From Bullera alba (taxonomy: Eukaryota; Basidiomycota; Tremellomycetes; Tremellales; Bulleraceae), in the NCBI GenBank assembly GCA_001600095.1, contig BCIX01000001.1, positions 4,179,198 through 4,243,197 of the forward strand: a stretch of DNA of 64,000 bases, in the 5' to 3' direction. Positions 11,180 to 28,981 of the stretch are shown here, piece by piece; position 1 is the first letter of the stretch, and each line of letters opens with the position of its first letter. The translations under genes were made by a program, and so were the position numbers. The notes beneath the pieces were generated by a model, which made no database searches, had not been told where the DNA came from, and saw nothing but the letters and a program-made list of their open reading frames with translations.

Positions 11180-14100
11180 ATGACGATTCCACCGGGCCGT
11201 GGTCCACCTCCTGCCCAATCGGGGTTCAAGTTCGGCACGACCGGGGCTCGAAGTGCAGTTCCCCCTATGGTGGCTGCGAAGAAGAGTCGAGCCGCTGAAA
11301 CCGAAGACCCCCGACTCAATCAGCAACACCACCAAAATCAAGTCCCTCATCCAGCACGACAGCCAGGTGGTGGGCAATATCGCAACGGTGGTAACAGAAC
11401 CAATGGTCCATTCAACCAAGGTGATTACAACCGCGAGCAACCTCTGCAGACCCATACTCAGAGGGCAGGTACAGCTCCTGCGTCGAAGGGTTATCCCCCG
11501 CAAGGAGATAGTCTACATGGTGCTCAGCAAGGTCAACAACTTGGTGGTGCACAATACCGCGGCGGTGACCGATCCAATGGTGTACGCAATAATCGTGGTT
11601 ATGACTGCGAACCGGAACCTCACCGACAAGAGGAAGCTTCCGCTCTAAAGCGACATCCATCAGATCGAAGTGGCATCCATGGTGCTAGTGCTTCCTTCAA
11701 TCCACCACTTCATCATGCCCAGTCCGACGAGGCGATCGTCAAATCCGAGATCGTACAAGACATCCACCAACAAAGGGGATACCCCACGGCAAGAGGTCAG
11801 ACACGACCCGTCCAGCATGATCCACCCGTGCAACAACGACCGCTCAATGATCCCGGTCTGCCAGCACCACGACGAAGCTACCCAGTCAAGCAGTCAACCA
11901 GCGCCATCATGGACCAACAAAGACCCACCGACACCCGTACGCGTGACGCACTAAACCATCAGGCTCACAATTCAATTCGCGACCACGACACCGAGAGGTC
12001 TACCGACTCGGCCATCGACCCCACCGATAGAGCCTCTCACTACCACGCTCAACAACACAGCGTGTATCCCCGAGACGTCCGAACACAGAATGGCTTCTTC
12101 GAGAGCCAACCCGAGGAGCAAGTCGAACCCGCTCGCGAACCGTCGATGTTCGAATCCAGTCAAGTCGAACCGGACGAGGAGGAAAGTCAACAACGCACAC
12201 CCTACCCCACTCAACGATCGACAAGCACCTTCGTAGCTCCCCAATCTACTCTTCACGACGAAATCATCGAATCAAACGCATCTAATGCTCCTTCGCGAGG
12301 TGCTGCTGGCTACCCATCCACGACCAATCAGCTAGATCGAGACAGTTCAGCAGATGGTGGTCCTCCTAGAGGTCGTTCGTATCCACCAAACAGTCGACAA
12401 GCAGATCAAGGCAGCGTGTCTCAGTCGCGTGACCCAGCGTCAATCGGAGTAAGAGCTTATCCCGGTAAAAGCAATCAAGGTATGTCTCCTATGAGGGCGA
12501 AGATGAACTCAGACACTGATGTCGTTCTTCAGATGCACCGAGACGAGGCGTATATCCTTCGGCCCAACCAACGAATATGGAACAGGTGCTTCCACAAGAG
12601 CGACCAGCCTCCTATCCGGGTCGCCGAGGTGCCCCTTACCCTCGCAATGAGCGAATTCAAACTCAGGCGCATGTCCAAGCGCAACCTGGAGCACGAGTGC
12701 AAGCTCAGCCGCCGACGATTCAGCATCAGCAGACTGTGTACGAGGATGATCCGTATCAGCAAGCTATTGGTGATGTTGAGGTCGACACGCCAACCAGCAC
12801 TCAGTACCCTGGCTATGCGCATCCTCAGCTCGATCAGCCTAAAACTCATTCTTCGCACAGTGGTCAGCCGACTCGACGATCCCGACTTGAAGGTCTACAG
12901 GAGACGCAAAGAGCAACAACTGATCCCCAGGGAGGAGACATGCACTTCAGCACCATGGCTACCAGAATGGAGCTCCGACTGGCAAGTAATGAGAAGGAAA
13001 TGGCGCATCTCGTGAGCGGAACTCCTTCCTCTGAGGAGACTCGGAACTGACTTCCCTTAGACTAGTGCCAATTCCCGTCTCGTTGTCGAGAACGAGAGGA
13101 TGGACTCCCAAGTCAAGTCATTGAAAGAAGATGCCCTTTCCCTTAAGGCATCCATTGCTCGACTGGAGGCAGAGAAGACAGAGGAGAAAGCTGCACATAC
13201 ACAGCTGGCAGCCACATCTCGAGAACAACTTGCAGCTCTGATTGAGAAGTAAGTTGCGTCCCAAAGTTCACGTAGAGAGCCTGTGTTGATGACGATTCAT
13301 TCAGGTCTAAGAAGCTCAGCGCAGATTGTGATACTCTCCAGAATGCAGCAAAGACCGACATTCTCAAAGCGACAATCGAAGGACTGTCCAAAGAGGCCCT
13401 GGAGTACAAGCAGCGACTCCAAAACAATATGAACAGTGAGCCACACACCGATGCTCCATTCGTGTACTCGTCCGTATGTGCAAAGCGGCTGATTTACCGA
13501 AGAACTCAAAGAGCAGACTGAGCATATCGCTCAGTTGAGGGTAACGGTCAGAGACCTAGAGAAGACTATAGTCGACTACAGGGTCCTAGAGCGAGATCTG
13601 TCAGCGGGTGAGTCGACTGCCTACTACGTCAGCGAAGTCACGAAGTCATGAGCTGACCTTTCCACAGCGAGATTGACAATAATTGATCTCAGGAGCGAGG
13701 CATCGCGTGCAGACACTAGGCTCAAGCAGATGACAGATCGATTGTCAGTCGAGTCCGACTAGGGACGATTCTTCCCGGCTGACCTATGTCAGCGATGATC
13801 TGCAAGCTCAGCAGAAGACCATTGCTAAGACCCACGAGATTCTCACTGCGGCTCAGCAGAAGACGATCAACCGGTCAGTTTTGCGATGCCTCAGTGTGAC
13901 CGGCGCTGACGAACCAAATAGCCTGTCTGGGGATGTGGACTCGGCCAATGAGCGCGTTCGCAAAGGCGAAGAAGCCTACGAGAGGCTCAACGACAACATG
14001 ACTACCTTGTCCACTTCCCTGGAAGCGTACTGGGCAAAGCTGGTGTCCCTGGGCGTGACCGTAGGAGAAGATGGCTCTCTGCAAGGCGGCAATGAGCAGA

Positions 14101-16295
14101 GTGCTGAGGAGTTGGCACTGCAAAAGGCAGCCGGCGAGGAATCGCTCAAGGCCGCCGTCAAATCCATAGCCGAGTGAGTGCCCAGTTAGTGTACCCTCTC
14201 CACCTGTGCGATAAAATGCGATAGCTGATGTGATGTCGTTCGTTGCCAGCTTGGAGAAACGCAACCAGAACCTCGAGAGTCGACTAAAGGGTTCTTCCGA
14301 TGAAAGGGAAAAGGCCATCAGTAGCCTCGAGAAGGCGGTCGCTGATCTGCAAGCAGAGCTGGCGCGCTCCAAAGCTAGCGAGGAGGCAGCTGAGAAGAAT
14401 GGCAAGGCAAAAGCGGTGAGCTTTCGTCATATCCTCTTGAAATACAAGAGAAGCTGACAACGCGTTCATAGACTGCCCTTGCCGCAGCAAAGAAGAAGGA
14501 GACGGAGCTTGCCAAGCAAATGGAGACTTTGCAGGCTAAAATGAAGGCGGTGGAAGTAAGTCCTCCGGGTCCTGGAAGTACTAGTGCTGACGTGTCTTAG
14601 AGCAACCAGCAGACTGACAAGGCAGGCGCCGAGCGGGCACAGACTGTAAGTTCCCGAGAGGATCGCGTGCTGAACGCAACATAGCTGGAAATCGAGAAGG
14701 CTTCTCTCGTCGAGCAGAAGGAGCAGCTCGACCTTCGACTCAAGGGCTTCGATGCAGAGGTAAGCACAGATCCGCGTTTGTCCGTTATTCGATCAAAGAT
14801 CGAGGCTGACTTGACGTATAGGTAGTGAAACTCAGATCTCAGTGCGATCAGCTTAAGGTCAAGCTGCAGACTGCTAACGAGGTGAGATTGATGTCTCGTC
14901 ATCTCCTTGAGCTGACACTTGTCGCAGAACATCGAGCAAGCAGTAGAAGACAAGTATGCAGAACAAATCCTTGAGCTCAAGAAGGAGATCAAAGGGTACC
15001 GCGATGCGTCGCTGCAAGTAGGCCAACTCGACCAACGAGATGAAATCAAGAAGTTGAGCAAGGAGCTGGAGAAAGCTCAAAGCATGGTGGAGAAATATCG
15101 CCGACAGCCTACTGTCTCTGGAGGGACCTCTCCTGTGAGTCCGAATGTGCTGAGTGAACGCTAACGAGTTATCAGACCAACGACAAGGGTGGGACATACA
15201 ACCAAGGTTCTCGGTTCGTTCGCGATGCTGACGATGTGTTCAGACTTGAAGGCGCAAGTGGAGGCAGGGCTGAGGAGTGAGTGTGCTCGCAACTGCAAGA
15301 TGAAAGCCTGGGCTCATATGAATCAGAACAACTGGAAGTCCAGATGAACGAAGCTAGTGAGTTCAGCGAGCTGCCTGACTGTTTGATGCTGACCTCTGCG
15401 CAGCTCGCGATGCCGAAGAAGTGAGCTCGACAACATGTCGGTCCGGAGAGCTCATCCATCCCAGGCCATTCGCAGACGCAACGATGCGGAATCAGCCCTT
15501 CAAAATGCCAAGACCGAAGCCGTCAAGCGCGAGGATGAGGCGAAACAGCTGAAAGAACAGCTGAGGGTTGTGCAGGCTCAAAAGGAGAAGGCGCAGAATG
15601 CTCTCCGGGACGATAAAGCCGCTTATGAGAAGGAGATTGTGAGTGGACGTTCTGTCTGACACCGCTCTGGAGTCTGCTGAGACTAGATTAGAAACGACTG
15701 GCCGCCTCATTGGCGAAGAAGGGGAAACAGGCTGCTCCTCCGGCTGAGGAACCATCCGAAATCGACGAGCTTCTAGATGTCGACGAGGATCCGCTCGCCG
15801 CTGCCATCTCTCCACCAAAGGTGAGTAAAAAGGGATGACTCGGAACATTGAGTTGATACGACATGAGCAGCAAACGCAGACCTCGACAAAAAGCAAAACC
15901 AACCAAGGTCTCTCCGAGCCCAGGGCACCAAGAGGGAAACCCAAAGCAACGCTAAACAAGCGAAAGGCGACCGACGATGATCCCATTCGTGACTTCTCCC
16001 AGGTATGTTCAGCCGATCAATTGATTGTGTGACTGCAGCTGATCCTCGACAGTCCCAGGGGTCTCAGGGGACCGGGGTCAGACCCGGGCCAATTCGAGCC
16101 GCCAAGAAAACGCGATTTGTTTCGGCTACACCAGAGGAAACTGCTTCCTTGGTCAAGCAAGATGCCAGGGACAAGAGTTACCGACTATCGATGCCAGCAA
16201 GCACTCAAGCCTCGAGCTCAAGACGCAGCACTCGACATGCTGACGCAGAAGTCTCTCTTCCGCCCATCTCGCAGAAGAGACTCAACCACGCCTGA
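11180..16295 (+). CDS. Large coiled-coil protein with disordered Gln/Pro-rich head and basic tail
   Basis: About 20 exons join in frame to about 1,390 residues. The first exon (11180 to about 12480) encodes a low-complexity Gln/Pro/Arg/Tyr head with recurring YP-containing elements (KGYPPQ, RAYPGK, ASYPGRRGAPYP). From about 12,950 the sequence becomes a nearly unbroken coiled coil: ENERMDSQVKSLKED, ELKEQTEHIAQLRVTV, LEKRNQNLESRLKGS, LELKKEIKGYRD, EEAIRRRNDAESAL. A short acidic patch (EIDELLDVDEDPL) and a basic Ser/Arg/Lys tail (KPKATLNKRKATDDD, IRAAKKTRFVSAT) follow. The layout suits a nuclear structural protein such as a meiotic axis, spindle-pole or kinetochore linker protein, but no family signature is visible. 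The very dense short introns fit a tremellomycete. The stop is TGA at 16293-16295. Confidence 0.75.
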
Positions 16296-16645
16296 CCGAT
16301 TCGAAGACCGACGCATACTCATGCCACTCCTTTCATTATATACTCAGCGACAATTTCAATACCTCAAGCACTTCGCCCATCATCAAGACGAAGAATGACT
16401 GAGGGGGGACCACTGATTCAAGGACTCATGTAGTCATCTGCTCGATGGGAACTCAACCTTCCAGCAGCCCATGTTCATAGGAGTATGCAGTATCATCATG
16501 TCTATGTCCGTCTCAAGCATCATGTTTCGGTTATCTGGATGCGATTTACATGGACTGGTGCATGTTACAGACATTTTTGCTATGGCTACATGACCTACAT
16601 CTATACACGAGTCTGTACACGGGTTTTACACTCGATACACTGTAT
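16296..16645. other. Intergenic region between convergent 3' ends
   Basis: This 350-bp, AT-richer stretch with TTTACA/TATACA runs separates two converging genes. I see no RNA or coding feature in it. Confidence 0.45.
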
Positions 16646-19600
16646 TTACTCCTTCGACTCCTCCTTGACATCTACTGGTTGCCTGTCACCACCTCCTACT
16701 TGTCTTCCAGCCCTCTCTTGCCTCAACTCCTCGGCGAGTCGATACGGATCGATAAAGGTAGCTTGAGGCAGATGCGAACTGGCCAACTCTCTATTCGTCG
16801 CGATGATCTGCTCGAACGCATGCTCGAGGTGGCTGACCTTTTTCCAACTGCGTTGTTCTAGCCGAAAGGAAATTAGCATCGGCCCGACGGTCCGAGGAAT
16901 ACGAGATGAGGAAAGCAGTCCGACTCACCCGATACCGAAGCGTACATGGCTTCCGCATCGATCTCCCGACGCTTCGCTCCGCTCACGCCATCGACTGGCC
17001 ACTTGGCGACTGGAAGTCCGATGAGACCGAAAGCCTCTTTGAGCAATTTTTGATGCGGCTCGCCCCAGCCGTGTCGCCTTCTCATCAACCCGGTGCCACA
17101 ATCAATAGCTTTGTCATCGGCTACCTGAGCGTTCTTGGTGGCGTCTTCTGAAGGCATAGATTTGGCTACTGTCCACGCTCTGTCGGCTCCACGCAGTAGC
17201 CAGATGAAGGCATGTATATCCAGAGCGTTTATGGCATTGGACGGCAGGTCGAGCTCGCCGATGAGTCTTGATGGAAGAGGGTATCGATCTGAGTTTATGA
17301 TGCTGTGTTTGAGAGCACGAAGGGCTTCTTGGTGTGTTTTGTAATCGGCCAAAGAAGGACTGTCGCTGGGTCCAGGCGTTGTCTCTGGCGCGATGCTGGG
17401 AGTCTTCGATGGCAACCACAGTCTCCTCTCCATCTCATTGGTGACGAGGTTCAAAGTCTTGCCAAAACCTTCGTGGCGGAGATAGTCGAGCACGAAGGCG
17501 GCAGGCTGTTTCTCCCTATTGTCCCTCAAGTACGATTGTTTGGGCAACATCTCGTCGTCACCCGCGGCAGGGACTTCCTGTTTGTCGTCTGTGGCGGCCG
17601 ACGATGCGTCGGAATTGGGGGAGGAGTTCGAAGTAGTCATGGTCACCACTGCAGTCTCGGGAGAAAGATCTTTCTCCAGAATAGAGCTCTGGAAGGCAAG
17701 GCTCTTGAGACGGACGTGGTTGTCGATGTCGTATTTGAAGGGTCCGTTGAAGTTGATGGCGAGACTTTCTTTGTATGTCCGCAAGCCGACCGCGGGGTAT
17801 AGGTCGGATCCGATATTGCCAAAGCAATTTCCTAGAATGCCTATCGTCAGCATAGCTTCAAGACTGCTAGCGAGCACTCACCGATGAGCTTGCCGTTCTT
17901 CGTGAAGAAGGCGTGTTTGGACGTGAAGTCGATGCCACAACCGACAATGTCGCGCGCTGCGAAAGTGTCAGCTCGGCCCTGACCGAGCTTACAGGATAAA
18001 AGTACTCACAACCCCAGGTCTCGCTGAACGGCTGGCCTTGGCCTCTTCCCTCAAAGATGCGACCATCGTCGCCATGCCATCCCCAACTTCCCTTGTCCCA
18101 TCCGACCAGCCTGTCGAGGTTGGTCGACTTTGACATCCACCCTACGGAGAGGTAACCGTTCTGCCCAGCGTCGAGGACTTCGACCTCGTAGTAGAAAATC
18201 CCGCAAGCGACGGGAATCGGACATCTCGTCCGAAGGGAAGATGCCATCGGGTCACCGTGATGGTCGGCGGGCACGTTGGGTTGGTGGAATGTGACGCAGG
18301 GTCTCGATGGCTGACCTTCGACTCGATGGGTCGACAGTGTGAGTCGTGACTTCTTGCTTGGTCTCTCTAATTTTCTTGGAAGGGGTATACTCTGGTCGAG
18401 AATGGTGTGTCGGAGATATAGAGGTCGTTTGGGGCTTTCCACTTCTGGCTTTTGTTCTGGTCTCGCCAAGGTGCCGACTGTATGGTGATTCGTCTTCTGC
18501 TTCTTCGACGAGTAATCGCCAGTCGAGCCCGCCCCAGCGACCCCATCTGAATTGGATCGAGGACGTCGGTTCGAAGAGGACCGCACCAGGACTGGTGCGT
18601 TGACCCCGGTTTGATTGGTAGGAGGCAGCCCGTTGCTCCTCTCTTCTGCCTCCGACTCCGACGAAAGGGGCGATGAAGCTTCCCTCAATCGACGAAGCTC
18701 CTCGGCTATTTGCTCGGCTTCGCTACCCAACAGCCTGATGCGGCTCCTTCGCCTGTTGTCCCTTCCTCTCATCAGGCTGACCGACGCAGGGTCTCCCAAT
18801 CTCGCGCCCAACACAATATCTTCTCCTGTATGGTTATGATGGGAATATAGGGTGGATTGGCGAAGCCGTCGCAGGTGGAATGCTATATCCTCAGACTCGT
18901 CTGCTGTTCTCGAGCGGCGGGTGGGTAAGCCGTGATAATCGGCTTCAGCGTCGTCCTCGTCTGACGATAGTGCGTCACCCGGTAAGTTGTACTGGTATGC
19001 GAAAGCTTCATATGGCAAAACTTCGTCCGGATCATACGCGGGCCGAAGAGGATTCACTCCACGAGGTCGGCGGTCGAGTCTCAAGCTAGATAACTCGGAT
19101 CTCTGCCTTGTGTCTTCCTGTTGCACTTGGCCAGGAAGGGTCGTTCCCTCGTCCTGAGTACGGTGGCCAACGAGAGGAGAAAGGAGACCCAGGCCTGCGG
19201 GGTTATCTGCCAGGATCTGCGCGCTGAGACTACCACGGACGCCGGCAGTATTGTTTGACTCTACCGGGTCGAGTATCTGGCGGTAGGATACTGCTGGAGA
19301 CTCGCTTTGAGCTGTCGCTTGGAGTTGAGGCCATCCGGGCCTGCTGCCAATCTCGCGGTCGAGCTCCTCTCGTCGGGCGAGTGCTTCGTCGATGCTACGA
19401 CCATTGTCATTCAGGATTTGGTCCATTCGTCGAGATGGCGGAGGAGCTCGAACCGATCTCAGAAGCGTTGTATCGTGCGATCCCACTGAAGTATCGGGTT
19501 CAGCTGGGTCTGCTTCGAGGTGTAACTGGAACGAACCGTCATCGCCTCCTGTCTCAGCAGACCTGGGCTGGATACCGAGGTACGGGTTGAGATCGTCCAG

Positions 19601-19747
19601 ACTGCCTTGTCGGTCCACATCGTCGAACCGCCAAGTGACCGCTGTACCTATCCGGGGTGGTCGTGGGAATGGGCGTGCTGGAGCGTCCGCTCGGCGGTCT
19701 GGCGGGCCCGCTGGGTCGTCTGATGGGTGCGGTGGGCGTTCCGCCAT
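16646..19747 (-). CDS. RanBPM-type SPRY-LisH-CTLH-CRA protein, GID ubiquitin ligase scaffold (Vid30/Gid1-like)
   Basis: In yeast, Gid1/Vid30 scaffolds the GID/CTLH E3 ligase, which degrades gluconeogenic enzymes when glucose returns. The spliced product is about 990 residues. It starts at MAERPPHPSDDP (ATG 19747-19745); the frame is open 15 codons further upstream but has no ATG there. Residues 1-470 are a disordered Arg/Ser/Asp-rich extension. The SPRY domain follows (FYYEVEVLDAGQNGYLSVGW, WGWHGDDGRIFEG, CGIDFTSKHAFFTKNG, LYPAVGLRTYKESLAINF). Next come the LisH helix (FVLDYLRHEGFGKTLNLV), the CTLH/CRA helices (LKHSIINSDRYPLPSRLIGEL) and a C-terminal CRA part (SWKKVSHLEHAFEQII). The N-terminal extension is longer than in yeast. 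The gene shares a promoter region with the ATAD2-like gene. Confidence 0.9.
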
Positions 19748-20472
19748 TGGTATCTGCGGCCAATGATACAACTGTCCGGACTGACTTGGCACTCGATGTG
19801 CTACTAGTTCAAATGAGCATGTGTGATGCTCTGGCGAAGGTGGCCCGTAGGGAGGTCTTAGTCACAGGTTGTATTGTCTGGAATTAGGGATCAAGACTGA
19901 AGCCAGTTGGAAGTAGAGCAGAATCTAGAGTAGCAGAGTGACAGTTCAATCGAGCGAAGCGGGATCAAAAGGTGGAGGCGAGCCAGCTAACCGGAAGATG
20001 ATGGCGACAAAGAAGCTGTGGGTAGCGAGCAACTATTTAATGTCTTGCAACGCGCTGAAGGTCTTTCGGAACAGCGAAAGCACCCTTAGTCTCGCTACAA
20101 GCCATGCTCTATAAGAACGCACTCCTTTATGCACTGTCGTCGCATTGAAAAAGGTTGTATACGAGGTCGCGGACAACTGGTGCTGCCTAGCAGGCTCAGC
20201 TTGAAGGCAGGCGAAATCTAATTTCTCCCCACACTTACGCAGTCGCGTCGAGTGCGAGCCGAGAAGCTTATTGCATCTCTACCTCCCGGTACATCCTTGC
20301 TCAAGACAAGACTTCAGGTTCGAGCTATAAACCCCCTTCAGCAGACCGACTCAACAGTCCTTGGAAGGACGATTCGCGACAGCCTCCGGTGTAATTCGTC
20401 TCTCTCGCTCTCCTGCCCATTCATGACGCCAGTCTCAAACATTACCGGTTGCAGTCTCCCAAAGGGAATGTA
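19748..20472. other. Divergent promoter region, GID scaffold / ATAD2-like ATPase
   Basis: This gap of about 725 bp separates two outward-facing genes. A leader intron of the ATAD2-like gene may end in TTGCAG at about 20453. Nothing else is distinctive apart from the start-stop uORF listed separately. Confidence 0.4.

Positions 20473-20473
<1 letters not shown>
20468..20473 (+). promoter_or_regulatory. Start-stop uORF (ATGTAA) overlapping the main start codon
   Basis: The DNA reads ATGTAATG. ATG at 20468-20470 is followed at once by TAA at 20471-20473, whose final A is the first base of the main ATG at 20473-20475. Ribosomes that initiate here would stop immediately, over the real start. Such minimal uORFs can stall ribosomes or force reinitiation. 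Whether it lies in the mature mRNA depends on the leader structure. Confidence 0.55.
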
Positions 20474-26056
<5,583 letters not shown>

Positions 26057-26189
26057 GAACAGAGCGCAGTACGATGAGACGACGGAAGGGCAGTACCAGG
26101 GTGAAAAGCGAAGGAACCACCGCCTAGAATGATTCAGATCCTGGTATACAGTGCATGCATATGACTTGGCAAGCGCGAGGCTCGAGATC

Positions 26190-27081
26190 TCATGACGGCG
26201 TTACTATCACAAAGCTCGGGGTGTGATTCCGACTTGAGGTTTCTCCGCTCTCAAACCCCGTATCGAAGGACCAAGGCTTTGCACTGAGCGGTCTCTGACC
26301 TCCCGCCTCATTTGAAGGCGACGGCCAAGGTGCCATTGAGCTAATGTAACTACCAAGGGCAGATGGGGCATTGTATACACTGGATGCGACGCCGCTTATC
26401 ACAGATGCGATGGGCGTCATGACAGACGAGACGCCTGTGTAGGCGGAAGACATGGCGACTGATAGCCCGCTGGGCTGAGGAGGGCGATAATTGCTGGAGA
26501 ACAGGCTAACAACGGACAGGTCGTCGCCCTTGAATCCGAAGAGGAATTCACGAGCTGCTGCTGAGCCGGGAATCTTGGAGGCGAGGGTGCCGGTGTTTGA
26601 GCGCGAAGGTAGGTCTTTGGAAGGGGTATAAAGGGGTGAACGTTGTTTGAGCGCGGAGAGTGTAAGAACTTCGTCGAACGGACTGCTCACCCTGATCGAG
26701 ACATGTTAACATCGTTTTTTTGTCTCTCAGAGGGCTCACTCACGAAGGGGGGATGTACGTGGCTTCCACGTCGAGGTGGGTTTCTTTCCAACGAGCCGTA
26801 CGAGTAGTACAATGCGTACTGATGATAGGGTTCTCCATACTCAGATGTATCACGCCTGGCTCCGAAGCAGCTCCGTATTGCTGTAGTTGCGGTATCCCCA
26901 CCATCGACTCATAGACGCGTCTTCCGCTGCCGATCGTACAGTATTTTGGAGCATCGTGTTCTGGTACATCGGTCGCTGGGGAAGTGTCGGTCGTGTCCGA
27001 GACACGGCTGTCATCGGGCCGTAGCCAGGAGCCGTAAGTAGGCGGAGGGCCGTCAGGAATGGTCTGAATGGATGGTGACAT
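26190..27081 (-). CDS. Unrecognised Ser/Pro-rich protein
   Basis: Two exons run from the ATG at 27081 to about 26742, then from about 26691 to the stop at 26190, and join at a phase-2 intron of about 52 nt. The product is about 280 residues. The N-terminal half (SIQTIPDGPPPTYGSWLRPDD) has a PPxY-like element (PPTYG). A moderately hydrophobic Ser/Ala/Val stretch (SSVMTPIASVISGVASSVYN) lies in the second half and may be an amphipathic or membrane-touching helix. No domain is recognised. The gene converges on the ATAD2-like gene, with only 133 bp between stop codons. Confidence 0.6.
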
Positions 27082-27864
27082 AGTGATTCCGAGGACTGGA
27101 GTAGGGTTATGAAGCTTGAAGACTGTTTTGTGGATGGGGACATATCAAGAGCGCTAGCCATGATAGCACGGCTCCACCTGGTCTGAATCTGGAGCTTTCT
27201 AACGCTTTGTGAGCGAGATCAAAGGATGGTAAGTGACGGGAAAATTCAGGAGTGGCGTCAGAGAGCTGAGAGATGAGTGAGCATTGGTATATCTTTTTCC
27301 TGCTCTGACATCCAGGCGGTCTAGTAGTACAGTGTATATTGCTATACCCTCATCGATTCTCTCAGGCGGATGAAACCCCTGGATGGGTGTATGGGCAGTC
27401 AAGGCGACTCTGGGCGAGATATTAGCAGCATCCAGACGCAAGTAGGTCTAACGGCTGAGGCTGCACCTTGCGAGATCATGCTTCCTGCTGATCTCAGTCG
27501 GCGTCAAGACCATCGGATAATCTCACAGCCTGAGAGGTCGAGTGCGAGATACTGAGAGACTGGTGGCTTAAAAGACTGCAGAAGACTGTTCGCGATTGGA
27601 TTCAAGATCGGTCGGATGATCGGATCCAGCCGGGTTTCACGGGACACGGCCACGTGCGTCTGACGTCACATCCTCGACACAAACCCGGCCGACAGAAGAC
27701 GACCTCTCCGGTGTCGATGGTGAGATGACTGTCAGACGTATCGGTAGCATCGAGATCGAGACCAAAGTGACAGATATAGGCGCACACTCACATTCGGATC
27801 AAGCGAACACCAGACCTCATTCGCCTTACTCACAAACAACCAAACACATTTGACACGAAACAGT
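27082..27864. other. Divergent promoter region upstream of the cupin gene
   Basis: This region of about 780 bp has no coding support. It contains CACGTG at 27651-27656 and a perfect CRE at 27661-27668, described separately. Confidence 0.45.
27651..27668. promoter_or_regulatory. E-box CACGTG next to a perfect CRE (TGACGTCA)
   Basis: CACGTG at 27651-27656 is followed four bases later by the palindrome TGACGTCA at 27661-27668. This is about 197 bp upstream of the cupin start codon. These match consensus sites for bHLH and ATF/CREB-type bZIP factors. Binding is inferred from sequence only. Confidence 0.45.
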
Positions 27865-28618
27865 ATGTCTTTCACTCTCTGCAAAGGAAGCCGCCTGACC
27901 ACGTTCGTCCAACCCACCACTCTTCGCCTCCAATCTGGTCTTCTTCCTTCGTCTTCCATCATCCCTCGGCTGCCTCTCCGAACACTCACCACCACTACCC
28001 ACCGCTCATCACCCCCTCGACCCAAACAGAGCAAGATGTCGCCCCCAGCTAAGAAGATGACCCACCTGCAAGCTATCAACGCTCTGCCATCGCAATACCC
28101 AGACTTCCGAACGGTCCTTTGGACCGGTGAGAGCTCTCAGCTGGTCGTCATGACTGTCCCAGTTGGTGGAGATATCGGAGAGGAGGTGCGTGTCTGAGCA
28201 GGCGATCGCTATATGTCACTTGTGTTTGTGACAGCAGCTCATGTCTTCGCTGCCTGCAGGTTCACACTGTCGACCAGCACCTCATCTTCACCTCTGGAGT
28301 TGCCAAGGCAATTGTCGGCGGAGAGGAGAAGGAGGTCAAGGCGGGTGACCTCGTTATTGTCCCCCAGGGCACAAAGCACAACTGTAAGTCCTCCTCATCC
28401 AACGTGTCCCACAGCTTGACCTCAATTGGACCCCTTGTGTCAGAAATGATGCTGACCTCAGACTTATAGTCATCAACACGGGACCTACCCCACTTTGCCT
28501 GTTCACAGTGTACGCCCCTGCGGAGCACGCCGAGACCTCGGTTCACAAGACCAAGGAGGAGGGAGACAAGGCTGAGGATGCTGGCAAGGACGAGGCGCCA
28601 GAGTGGGCTCAGAAGTAA
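27865..28618 (+). CDS. Small cupin-domain protein with probable mitochondrial presequence
   Basis: Three exons (27865-28185, 28260 to about 28382, then to TAA at 28616-28618) give a protein of about 200 residues. The cupin core is clear: motif 1 HTVDQHLIFTSGVAKAIVGG and motif 2 GDLVIVPQGTKHNFINTG, with His/Gln residues that could bind a metal. The first about 57 residues (MSFTLCKGSRLTTFV, RLPLRTLTTTTHRSS) are rich in Arg/Ser/Thr and free of acidic residues, like a mitochondrial targeting sequence. A second in-frame Met at about 28036 (MSPPAKKMTHLQAI) begins exactly where the cupin body starts and would give a cytosolic form. The C-terminus is acidic and lysine-rich. The substrate is unknown; bacterial homologues are mostly annotated only as cupin 2 barrels. 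Confidence 0.85.
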
Positions 28619-28981
28619 ACGTACGGAATTTGATAGCAGTCATGGGAAGCATGTATGTCGTGTAGCTTCTAGACGAGGCTCTTAGTACGCTAGTATGTAT
28701 ATGGGCAAGATCAGGATCATATCATAGCAGCCTTGCTTCTTGCGGTCTGGTCTGTGCGGAGAACCGACCTCACCGTGGGAAAGCTCTTCTGCGGGGATGA
28801 TGAGGAGGCGCGTCACAGCGTCGGCCCAACCCCTGCCAATCCCAAGCTCATGTCCATAGTCGACATCGACAGCGACCTGTGCACCTCTCAAAAGGCTCAC
28901 CGGGCGTCTTATAGAGTGATCCCGCTACCTCGTCGGCAAAACTAGAAGAACAAGCAAGCAGATACATCATTCACAATCACC
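28619..28981. other. Intergenic region, cupin / coronin-dUTPase
   Basis: This is a 363-bp gap between genes on the same strand. It presumably holds the coronin-dUTPase promoter. No motif stands out. Confidence 0.4.

Noticed and set aside
19748..19792. Fifteen extra N-terminal residues on the GID scaffold
   Set aside because: The upstream codon is GTG. The first in-frame ATG is at 19747.
20449..20472. Eight extra N-terminal residues on the ATAD2-like protein
   Set aside because: The upstream in-frame codon is TTG, not ATG. The first ATG in frame is at 20473.
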